Positions 1 to 5,504 of a DNA stretch of 5,920 bases are shown here, one piece after another. Within the stretch, counting starts at the first letter, position 1, and each line of letters begins with the position of its first letter. The stretch is from NCBI GenBank assembly GCA_013290035.1, contig JABCYT010000251.1, positions 1 through 5,920 on the forward strand, read 5' to 3'. Source of the stretch: Alphaproteobacteria bacterium. Its GTDB lineage: Bacteria > Pseudomonadota > Alphaproteobacteria > Reyranellales > Reyranellaceae. A model generated the notes under the pieces. The model saw nothing but the letters and a program-made list of their open reading frames with translations, made no database searches and had not been told where the DNA came from. The position numbers and the translations under genes are program-made.

Positions 1-239
1 GACGGGAAGGCAGGATAGAAGCCGAAGCCGATGACGGGCGCTGCGATCACGGGCAGCCGCTCGATCAGCTTTTGAGCCAGCGCGCGGGCGGTGAGCGCAT
101 CGGTCTTGAGCGGCAGATGCGGGCCGTGCGCCTTGGACGCGGCGCCGATCGGGATCACGACCGGCATGCCCGCCTCGAAGCGGGCCATTGCTTCGGGCCA
201 GGTGAGATCCTCCAGCCAGACACCGGTATTCGCGCTCAT
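1..239 (-). CDS. Creatininase-family amidohydrolase, N-terminal part (3' end outside window)
   Basis: Seventy-nine codons are visible, from an ATG at 239 to the left edge. An in-frame stop at 249-251, only four codons upstream, leaves ATG-239 as the only normal start. The protein begins with the family's usual opening, LTWPEA at residues 12-17. A hydrophobic strand, PVVIPIG (26-32), leads into HGPHLPLKTD at 38-47. GFYPAF near residues 73-78 resembles the YPAF variant of the family. Known members are metal-dependent cytoplasmic amidohydrolases acting on creatinine or other cyclic amides, and the related MftE is a peptidase. The metal ligands His36 and Asp45 of creatininase correspond to His38 and Asp47 here. 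The position of its Glu34 is Lys36 (SKAHG), so the metal site may differ. No Shine-Dalgarno sequence is obvious. The substrate cannot be told from this fragment. Confidence 0.85.
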   Translation of the reverse strand, partial: MSANTGVWLEDLTWPEAMARFEAGMPVVIPIGAASKAHGPHLPLKTDALTARALAQKLIERLPVIAAPVIGFGFYPAFP

Positions 240-267
240 GCACAGAGGCTAGCATGCTCGGGGATGC

Positions 268-274
268 AAAGGAG
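268..274 (+). promoter_or_regulatory. Ribosome binding site of the SnoaL-like gene
   Basis: AAAGGAG lies six bases before the ATG at 281. It decides the start: the upstream in-frame ATG at 254 has no such site and would put nine extra residues in front of a clean signal peptide. The site lies in the 41-bp gap (240-280) between two divergent starts. The promoters of both genes must therefore overlap there or reach into the coding regions; I could not pick out convincing -35/-10 boxes. Confidence 0.8.
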
Positions 275-280
275 ACTGTG

Positions 281-715
281 ATGAAAGCCCTCGCTCTCGT
301 GATCGCCTTGCTGGTCGTCGGCGCCCTGCCCGCGCACGCCGATCCGGAAGCCAACAAAAAGGCCGTGCTCGAGTTCTACGACAAGGCGCTGAACCAGAAG
401 GATTTCGACGCGGCGTCGAAATATCTCGGACCGCGCTACATCCAGCACAATCCCGGCGCGCCCGACGGCATCGACGGTTTGAAGGGCTTCATCGCGCTCC
501 GCAAGGAGAAGTTCCCGGGCGCCAAGAGCGAGATCAAGCGCGCCTTCGCCGAGGGCGACTACGTGATCCTGCACGTGCATGGCGTGCGCGAACCCGGCGA
601 GCGCGGCGTGGCCATCGTCGACATCTTCCGGCTGGAGAACGGCAAGATCGTCGAGCATTGGGACGTCGTGCAGCCGATCCCGGAGAAGACGGCGAACAGC
701 AATGGGATGTTCTAG
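281..715 (+). CDS. Secreted SnoaL-like / NTF2-fold protein
   Basis: The product is 144 residues. Residues 1-20 form a Sec signal peptide: Met-Lys, a run of Leu/Val/Ala, then AHA before Asp21, so the mature protein is probably periplasmic. The remaining ~124 residues match the SnoaL-like branch of the NTF2 superfamily (COG4922 type). The visible signs are a first helix with EFYDKALN (31-38), YIQHNPGAPDG (53-63), a DYVILHVHG strand (93-101), and DIFRLENGKIVEHWDV (114-129) followed by QPIPE. These alpha+beta-barrel proteins carry a small hydrophobic pocket. Some catalyse aldol-type reactions, but most COG4922 members have no proven activity, so catalysis is only a possibility. The gene has a strong ribosome binding site, is divergent from the creatininase-family gene, and ends in the stop it shares as CTAG with the convergent gene. 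Family is confident; function is unknown. Confidence 0.85.
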   Translation: MKALALVIALLVVGALPAHADPEANKKAVLEFYDKALNQKDFDAASKYLGPRYIQHNPGAPDGIDGLKGFIALRKEKFPGAKSEIKRAFAEGDYVILHVHGVREPGERGVAIVDIFRLENGKIVEHWDVVQPIPEKTANSNGMF

Positions 716-2118
716 GACTCCCACGGCAGCTTCACCCGCTTGGGCGGGTGGCTGCCCGGCACGATCATCTTGCGCCATTGCGCCGCCGGCGCCGAATCGT
801 CGAGCACAATGCGGCCGGCGACCGCCGAGACGCCGAGTTCCTTCCACAGGGCGGCGAGATCGATGGGCTCGGCCTTGATGAAATGGCGGTCGACCAGGGT
901 GCTCATGGCGGCGGTGCCGGTGGCGCGGTCGCAGGCGGCGGCATAGTCGGCGACGCCGGCGCGCTGGCCGCCGTCGAGCCCGCTCCACAGCACGCCGCCC
1001 AGGCAATCGTCGAGGCCCTTCGCCCCGTTGCTGGCGCGGCGGATGGCGATGTCGGCCAGCAGCATGAAGGTGGCGCCGCCCCAGTAGTTCTGCCGGCCCG
1101 AGGCATTGGCCAGGCCCCGCGAGAAGGCTTCGACGCCTTGTGGCATGTTGTCGATCCACTCGCGCCATACTTCCTCTTCGGACTTCCAGCCGGCGCGAGC
1201 GCGGATGATCGGCTCGACGTAGGTCGCGGCGCCTTCCATGAGCCAAGTGCCGCGGCCGCGGATGTAGGGCATGCCGGTGTGGATCAGTTCGTGGGTCAAC
1301 ACCCAGTCGTTGAACAGGCGGCGGCGATCGACATCGACGCCGACCTCGATCATCACCGTGACGCCACCGCCCGAGACGGTGCGGCCGTAGCCCACGCCGC
1401 GCTTGTTGGCGACGCGCACGATACCCAGCAGCGCCTGCTTGGCGGTGAAGCCCTGCCAGTAGTTGGCTTCGGCCTCGGCGGTGCGCTCCGCCCAGTCGAA
1501 CAGATCGGCGCGGCCGCCCGCGCTGATGCCGTCGAGGATCGCCACCCGGAGAACGGCATCGGCCTTGGGCTGGCCGGGACGCAACGATCCCGGCGCGGGC
1601 ACGACCAGCTCGCGGTAGGCCAGACGACCGAGCGCGGTGTAGCCGGCGAAGCGCACGGGCGTGCCGCTCAATCTCCAGGCGTCGCCGACCTTGGGCAGGC
1701 CCGTGGCGAAGATCAGGCCGGGGCCGGTGGTCATGCGGATGTCGATGATGGGCACGCGATCGTAGCCGCGCGGCTCGAGCAGCCAGCTAGCCAACGTGGC
1801 CAGCACGCTGTTGCCGCGCAGGACGGCAACCGATGTGGAATCGACGGCGCCGGCAAAGCCCGAGAGATCGAAGCGATAATGCGCTTCGGCCACGCCGTCC
1901 CGCTGCTCGACCTTGAGGTCGGAGACATATTGCGCGGCGCGGTCTTCGGTCGGTTGGAAGGAGAGCGGCTGGCTCGCCCGGCAGTGCTGAGTGACTTCGA
2001 GCTTCAGCCCCTCGCCGTCGCTCAGCACGCCCTCGACCGTGCAATCCGGCACAGAGACGGGCTGGGCGAGCGCGGGGCTCGTTGCCAGCAAGGCAGCGAT
2101 CAGGGTTCGCCGGAACAT
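712..2118 (-). CDS. Exported putative zinc metallopeptidase (gluzincin-like, HELIH motif)
   Basis: Read from the ATG at 2118 the product is 468 residues; an ATG at 2133 would add five. Neither start has a good Shine-Dalgarno sequence. I prefer 2118 because it gives a typical signal peptide: MFRR, a hydrophobic stretch, then ALA with probable cleavage after residue 18. The first ~190 residues look like beta-rich secreted protein with no motif I recognise. HELIH at 276-280 follows a hydrophobic LFNDWVLT stretch. WLMEGAATY follows, with Glu295 as the likely third zinc ligand. NYWGGATF (344-351) could supply a catalytic Tyr as in M1/M61-type peptidases. The HExxH-x14-E spacing is shorter than the x18 of M1 aminopeptidases. 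The only cysteines are at 26, 46, 372 and 396, placed to form two disulfides. It is the last gene of the proposed operon, and its stop shares CTAG with the convergent gene. I do not recognise a named family; peptidase activity is inferred from the motif. Confidence 0.75.
   Translation of the reverse strand: MFRRTLIAALLATSPALAQPVSVPDCTVEGVLSDGEGLKLEVTQHCRASQPLSFQPTEDRAAQYVSDLKVEQRDGVAEAHYRFDLSGFAGAVDSTSVAVLRGNSVLATLASWLLEPRGYDRVPIIDIRMTTGPGLIFATGLPKVGDAWRLSGTPVRFAGYTALGRLAYRELVVPAPGSLRPGQPKADAVLRVAILDGISAGGRADLFDWAERTAEAEANYWQGFTAKQALLGIVRVANKRGVGYGRTVSGGGVTVMIEVGVDVDRRRLFNDWVLTHELIHTGMPYIRGRGTWLMEGAATYVEPIIRARAGWKSEEEVWREWIDNMPQGVEAFSRGLANASGRQNYWGGATFMLLADIAIRRASNGAKGLDDCLGGVLWSGLDGGQRAGVADYAAACDRATGTAAMSTLVDRHFIKAEPIDLAALWKELGVSAVAGRIVLDDSAPAAQWRKMIVPGSHPPKRVKLPWES
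733..750. repeat. Perfect 7-bp inverted repeat just past the convergent stop codons
   Basis: CACCCGC (733-739) and GCGGGTG (744-750) are perfect complements around a 4-base TTGG spacer, with a possible extra G-U pair at the base. The repeat starts 17 bp after the stop of the SnoaL-like gene and lies inside the last codons of the opposing gene. No T-run follows on the plus strand, so it is not a classical intrinsic terminator. It could slow polymerase or protect the 3' end of the plus-strand transcript. It could equally be a by-product of the Pro-Pro-Lys-Arg-Val codons. Confidence 0.45.
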
Positions 2119-2164
2119 GTCGGATGCTACCATTTGCCGGGCTGGCTGGGGAGGCCGCGCCGGG

Positions 2165-3556
2165 TCACCGGGGCGGTTCCGGCCATTTCTTCTGCGGCCC
2201 GCGCGCCGTTTCGAACCAGCGCGAGATCCGCATCACCCCAAGATCGTCGAAGCGGCGGCCGGCGATCTGCACGCCGACCGGCTTGCCCTCCTGGGTGTAG
2301 CCGCAATTGATCGAGGCCGCGGGCTGCTCGCTCATATTGTAGGGCATGGTGAAGGAGATGTGCTCGAGCGGCCGGCGGACGTCGTTGGTCGGTGTCTCCC
2401 ATTCGGCGCGATAGGTCGGCACCGGCGATACCGGCGAGAGCACGTAGTCGAAGCCGTGCGTGGCCTTCACGGCCGCGGCGCGGATCGCCATGTAGTTGTT
2501 GACGGCCTTGATGACCGTGGCGCCCGAGACATCGGCGCCGCCGCGGCACCAGTCGGCGATGAAGGGCAGCACGCTCGCCTGCCTGGCGTGGCTCAGCGCC
2601 GAGAAATCGACCCAGCTGCGCACCCGCCAGAAGAGATCCTGCAGATGCAGCATCTCGGGCGACAGGAACGGCGCCACAGGCTCGATGTGGGCACCGGCCT
2701 TCTCGAACAGCCTGGCCACCGCTTCGACCGCGGACTTCACCTCGGCATCGACCGGCAGGCCGGAGCCGGCATCGAGATGCAGGCCGATCTTCAGGCCCTT
2801 GGGCTCGAGCAGGCCCGCGCTCCAGTCGATGTCGGAAGCGGGCAGGCTCATATGGTCGCGCGCATCGGGCTTGCTGAGCTCGGCCAGCAGGAGGGCCGAA
2901 TCGGCCACGCTGCGCGTCATCGGGCCGACCACCCGGCCGAAATAGGGCGGATCGACCGGCACACGGCCGAGGCTGGGCTTCAGGGTGAAGATGCCGTTCC
3001 AGGTCGCCGGCAGGCGCACCGAGCCGCCGATGTCGGTGCCGAGATGCAGCGGGCCGTAGCCGGCCGCCGCCGCGGCGCCGGCGCCGGCACTCGAGCCGCC
3101 GGGGTTCCAGGCGAGGTTCCAGGGATTGCGCGTCAGCGGATGAAACGAGCTTCGCCCCGATGACAGCATGCCGTAATCGGGCATGGTGGTCTTGGCGAGG
3201 ATGATTGCGCCCGCTTCGCGCACCCGAGCGGCGGCCGGCGCATCTGCCGCCGCCGGCACCAGCTGGGTCGCCGCCGTGCCCAACGGCACCGGCACGCCCT
3301 TGGTGGCGATGTTCTCCTTGATGGTGATGGGCACGCCGTCCAGCGCCCCCTGCGGCCTGCCCTGCTGCCAGCGCTTCTCCGCAGCCGCGGCCTGCTTGCG
3401 GGCTTCGCCGAAGTCCGGCGCATAGAGCGCCTTCAGCCTGGGCTCCCAGGCCTCGATGCGGGTGATGACGGCGTCGACGGCTTCGACGGGAGAGAGCTTC
3501 CTGGTCTTGTAGGCGGTGAGCAGTTCGCCGGCCTGCATGTCATGAATTGCAGTCAT
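2165..3556 (-). CDS. Amidase-signature (AS) family amidase
   Basis: The 463-residue length is normal for the family. The full Ser-cisSer-Lys catalytic triad is visible: Lys80 in PITIKEN (76-82), cis-Ser155 in NPGGSSAG (151-158), and nucleophile Ser179 in GTDIGGSVR (173-181). The 24-residue spacing between the two serines equals that of fatty acid amide hydrolase and GatA. LDGVP precedes the Lys, and the usual C-terminal block KPVGVQIAGRRFDD is present. No signal peptide or membrane segment is seen, so the enzyme is probably cytoplasmic. AS enzymes hydrolyse carboxylic amides to acid and ammonia; the substrate cannot be predicted here. It is unlikely to be GatA, because no gatB or gatC lies nearby. 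The start lies 9 bp past the stop of the AbrB-type gene, with a weak AGG about eight bases upstream; Met7 is an alternative start. It is the third gene of the proposed operon. Confidence 0.92.
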   Translation of the reverse strand: MTAIHDMQAGELLTAYKTRKLSPVEAVDAVITRIEAWEPRLKALYAPDFGEARKQAAAAEKRWQQGRPQGALDGVPITIKENIATKGVPVPLGTAATQLVPAAADAPAAARVREAGAIILAKTTMPDYGMLSSGRSSFHPLTRNPWNLAWNPGGSSAGAGAAAAAGYGPLHLGTDIGGSVRLPATWNGIFTLKPSLGRVPVDPPYFGRVVGPMTRSVADSALLLAELSKPDARDHMSLPASDIDWSAGLLEPKGLKIGLHLDAGSGLPVDAEVKSAVEAVARLFEKAGAHIEPVAPFLSPEMLHLQDLFWRVRSWVDFSALSHARQASVLPFIADWCRGGADVSGATVIKAVNNYMAIRAAAVKATHGFDYVLSPVSPVPTYRAEWETPTNDVRRPLEHISFTMPYNMSEQPAASINCGYTQEGKPVGVQIAGRRFDDLGVMRISRWFETARGPQKKWPEPPR

Positions 3557-3565
3557 TGAGCGAAC

Positions 3566-4633
3566 CTACAACGCGGCGCCGTCGGATGCATTGATCCGTT
3601 TGGCGATGAATCTGGTGAGAACGGGCGCGAGAAACATGACGGTGATCATGCGGAACGTCTGCATGGCCATCACGAAGGACACATCGACATTGGTCGATGC
3701 CGCGATGATGGCGATCGAATCCGAGCCGCCAGGGCTGGTCGCGAGATAAGCCGTCAGCGGATCGATCCCGGCCGTCACGACCATCAGGGCAGCGACGGCG
3801 CCGCACATGGCGATCAGCACCAGCGTGCAGCCGACGATGAGCGGCAAGGCGCGCGCGGCATGCAGGAGCAGCGGACGCGTGAACCGCAGACCGATGTTCC
3901 AGCCGACGAACGCGTAGCTCGCCGCCAAAAGCCAGGTCGGCAGCTCGATCTTGATCCAGCCGAGATGAGTGAGCACGGCACCGCCCACCATCGGCACCAG
4001 GAAGGCGCCGGCAGGAATACGCAACAGGCGGGCAATGAGCGGCCCGAGGATTGCGAGCGCGAGCGTCTCGATCAACGGCAGCCAGGCGACCGGCGGGAAC
4101 CAGACGATGGCTGAAGGCCCGTGGGCAGCGCTCACGCCGAACATCTTGGCCACCAGCGAAGCAACCGCCGCCACGCCCACGACCCGGAGATACTGCATGA
4201 AGGCCACCAGCCGGATGTCGGCGCCATAGGACTCGGCCATGATGGTCATCACCGACGCGGCACCCGGGCTCATTCCCCACAACGCGGTGGTGCCGGGCAG
4301 CATGTGCAGGCGGGTCATCAGCCAGCCGATCAGGCTGCAGGCGACGACGACCGACACGATGCCCGCGGTGAAGAGCAGCCAATGGCTCAGGATGTCGCCC
4401 AGGATCGACAGCGGCACCATGCGGGCGATCATGCAGCCGATGATGCCCTGCGCCACGACGAAAGCGGGCAAGGGGAAGCGAACCTTGCCGCCGCCGGAGG
4501 CGACGACGATGCCCGCGACCAAGGGCCCCAGCATCAGGGCGGCCGGCGCATGCAGCCACAGCAGAACGGCGCCGATGCCGACCGACAGGACGATAAGTAC
4601 CGTCCATTGTGACGCTGGCGCCAGCCTGCTCAT
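3566..4633 (-). CDS. AbrB-family integral membrane protein (putative transporter)
   Basis: The 355-residue protein is almost entirely hydrophobic, with roughly ten membrane segments, no signal peptide and a short polar tail. It is built from two related halves, the hallmark of the AbrB-duplication family (Pfam AbrB, COG3180; often mislabelled ammonia monooxygenase). In the first half, GMSPGAASVMTIMAE (120-134) is followed by D-x(6)-FMQYLR. In the second, ATSPGGSDSIAIIAA (298-312) is followed by D-x(5)-AMQTFR. The two SPG motifs are 178 residues apart, and LGPL (35-38) and ILGPL (195-199) also pair up. E. coli AbrB is linked to aidB expression; transport is suggested for the family but the substrate is unknown. 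This is not the DNA-binding AbrB of Bacillus. The ATG lies 3 bp after the upstream stop, and GAGGAG inside the end of that gene is a somewhat distant ribosome site, so translation may be coupled. Confidence 0.9.
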   Translation of the reverse strand: MSRLAPASQWTVLIVLSVGIGAVLLWLHAPAALMLGPLVAGIVVASGGGKVRFPLPAFVVAQGIIGCMIARMVPLSILGDILSHWLLFTAGIVSVVVACSLIGWLMTRLHMLPGTTALWGMSPGAASVMTIMAESYGADIRLVAFMQYLRVVGVAAVASLVAKMFGVSAAHGPSAIVWFPPVAWLPLIETLALAILGPLIARLLRIPAGAFLVPMVGGAVLTHLGWIKIELPTWLLAASYAFVGWNIGLRFTRPLLLHAARALPLIVGCTLVLIAMCGAVAALMVVTAGIDPLTAYLATSPGGSDSIAIIAASTNVDVSFVMAMQTFRMITVMFLAPVLTRFIAKRINASDGAAL

Positions 4634-4636
4634 GGA

Positions 4637-5398
4637 TTACTGAACGAACTCCTCCGCTTCGCCGTTCATCTTGCGGATCGTGTCCATCAGCTCGATCGCG
4701 GCTTTCGCCAGCCGTGCATCATCCGTGCCGCGCAGCACCAGCGAGACGCTGGGCTTGCCGTTGCGGAAGGCGGGGTAGCTGCCGATGTCGAGATCCCCGT
4801 AGCGCTTCTGCAGCGCGCCCAGCGGTTCGGCGATGATGCCCTCGGGCAGGTTGGTGCGGACGGTGCGCGACAAGACCGGATCGCCGCCGACCAGCCGGTG
4901 CTTCATCGACTGAAACATCGCCTCGGCGACCTTGGGGATGCCGGCGAAGGTGAAGACATTCTCCATCTGGAAGCCGGGCGCCACCGACACCGGGTTGTCG
5001 ACCAGGATGCCGCCATGCGGCACCCGCGCCATGCGCCGCCGGGCCGGCGTGAACAGGGCCGCGTCGCCGTAGTGCCGGGTCATGCGCGCCACCGCCTCGG
5101 GATGCTCGGAGATGCCGACACCGAACGCCTTGGCGATGCAGTCGGCGGTGATGTCGTCATGCGTCGGCCCGATGCCGCCCGTGGTGAAGACGTAGTCGAA
5201 TTTCTTTCGCACCTCGTTGATGGTGGCCACGATCGTCGCCTCGACGTCGGGGATGATGCGGCATTCCCTCACCTGCACGCCCAGCACGCCGAGTTCGGTG
5301 GCGAGATACTGGATGTTGGAGTCGCGCGTGCGCCCGCTCAGGATCTCGTTGCCGATGACCACGATGCAGGCGGTCACAGTTTTTGCCGGCTGGGACAT
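4637..5398 (-). CDS. Molybdopterin-binding-domain protein (stand-alone CinA N-terminal / COG1058 type)
   Basis: The product is 253 residues from the ATG at 5398, where MSQPAKTVTACIVVIGNEIL opens the domain directly. An open frame to 5527 would add 43 residues, but these have no family features and would overlap the start of map, so I reject it. AAGGA at 5412-5416 and AAAAAGAG just after it serve as the ribosome site. Family motifs are GNEILSGRTRDSN (16-28), FTTGGIGPTHDD (71-82) and DNPVSVAPGF (134-143), followed by FAGIPKVAEAMF (151-162). This MoaB/Mog-like fold binds molybdopterin in MogA and MoeA. In CinA-type proteins it has been linked to ADP-ribose pyrophosphatase activity, and it also forms part of eukaryotic FAD synthases. 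The PncC (NMN deamidase) half of full CinA is absent. A direct role in competence is not implied. It is the first gene of the proposed operon and divergent from map. Confidence 0.88.
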   Translation of the reverse strand: MSQPAKTVTACIVVIGNEILSGRTRDSNIQYLATELGVLGVQVRECRIIPDVEATIVATINEVRKKFDYVFTTGGIGPTHDDITADCIAKAFGVGISEHPEAVARMTRHYGDAALFTPARRRMARVPHGGILVDNPVSVAPGFQMENVFTFAGIPKVAEAMFQSMKHRLVGGDPVLSRTVRTNLPEGIIAEPLGALQKRYGDLDIGSYPAFRNGKPSVSLVLRGTDDARLAKAAIELMDTIRKMNGEAEEFVQ

Positions 5399-5426
5399 GT
5401 AGCGCTCTTTTTCCTTGTCTTTCAGG

Positions 5427-5455
5427 ACACTAGCGGAGGGGCCCCGACCGGCCAA
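5427..5455 (-). promoter_or_regulatory. Candidate sigma-70-type promoter for the four-gene operon
   Basis: On the minus strand TTGGCC (5455-5450) and TAGTGT (5432-5427) are separated by exactly 17 bases. They match TTGACA at four of six positions and TATAAT at three of six, including the first two bases and last T of the -10 box. Transcription would start near 5420, giving a leader of about 22 bases that holds AAGGA. In such GC-rich DNA the match could be chance. It is the best candidate I found in the 106-bp divergent gap. Confidence 0.35.
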
Positions 5456-5462
5456 GCGGCCG
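5449..5462. repeat. Short inverted repeat in the divergent intergenic region
   Basis: CGGCC (5449-5453) and GGCCG (5458-5462) form a perfect 5-bp inverted repeat with an AAGC spacer. It overlaps the candidate -35 box of the minus-strand operon. Next to it are the palindromes GGGGCCCC (5438-5445) and GCGGCCGC (5456-5463). It could be an operator or hairpin, but short GC palindromes are common at this base composition. The rest of the 5399-5504 gap shows nothing else I can name. Confidence 0.3.
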
Positions 5463-5504
5463 CATGGTCTTGTTACCGCCGATATCGCATGCCAAATATG
5501 GGCC

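Noticed and set aside
254..280. Earlier ATG for the SnoaL-like gene
   Set aside because: The strong AAAGGAG site and the clean signal peptide both point to ATG-281.
236..1246. 336-codon minus-strand open frame spanning the convergent junction
   Set aside because: It runs opposite the SnoaL-like gene and out of frame within the metallopeptidase-like gene, and its Arg-rich product has no domain.
2134..2164. Possible terminator or promoter between the amidase and the metallopeptidase-like gene
   Set aside because: Only a 4-bp CCGG stem overlapping the amidase stop is present, with no T-run and no recognisable promoter boxes.
658..2310. 550-codon open frame on the plus strand opposite the metallopeptidase-like gene
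   Set aside because: It is antisense to a protein with a signal peptide and metal motif. Its translation is rich in Arg, Gly, Ala, His and Asp without any domain, as expected for a shadow frame at high GC.
3050..3100. GC-rich near-repeat of gcc/gcg triplets within the amidase gene
   Set aside because: It encodes the Gly/Ala-rich segment between the two catalytic serines, which is normal in this amidase type. It is not a separate repeat element.
1991..3163. 390-codon plus-strand open frame opposite the amidase
   Set aside because: It has low-complexity Arg/Gly/Ala/His composition and no recognisable motif, and it covers the well-supported amidase catalytic region on the other strand.
3540..4607. 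Minus-strand open frame of 355 codons, the same length as the AbrB-type gene and shifted by one frame
   Set aside because: The equal length is coincidence. The translation is Arg/His-rich and lacks membrane segments, whereas the other frame gives a textbook AbrB-family protein.
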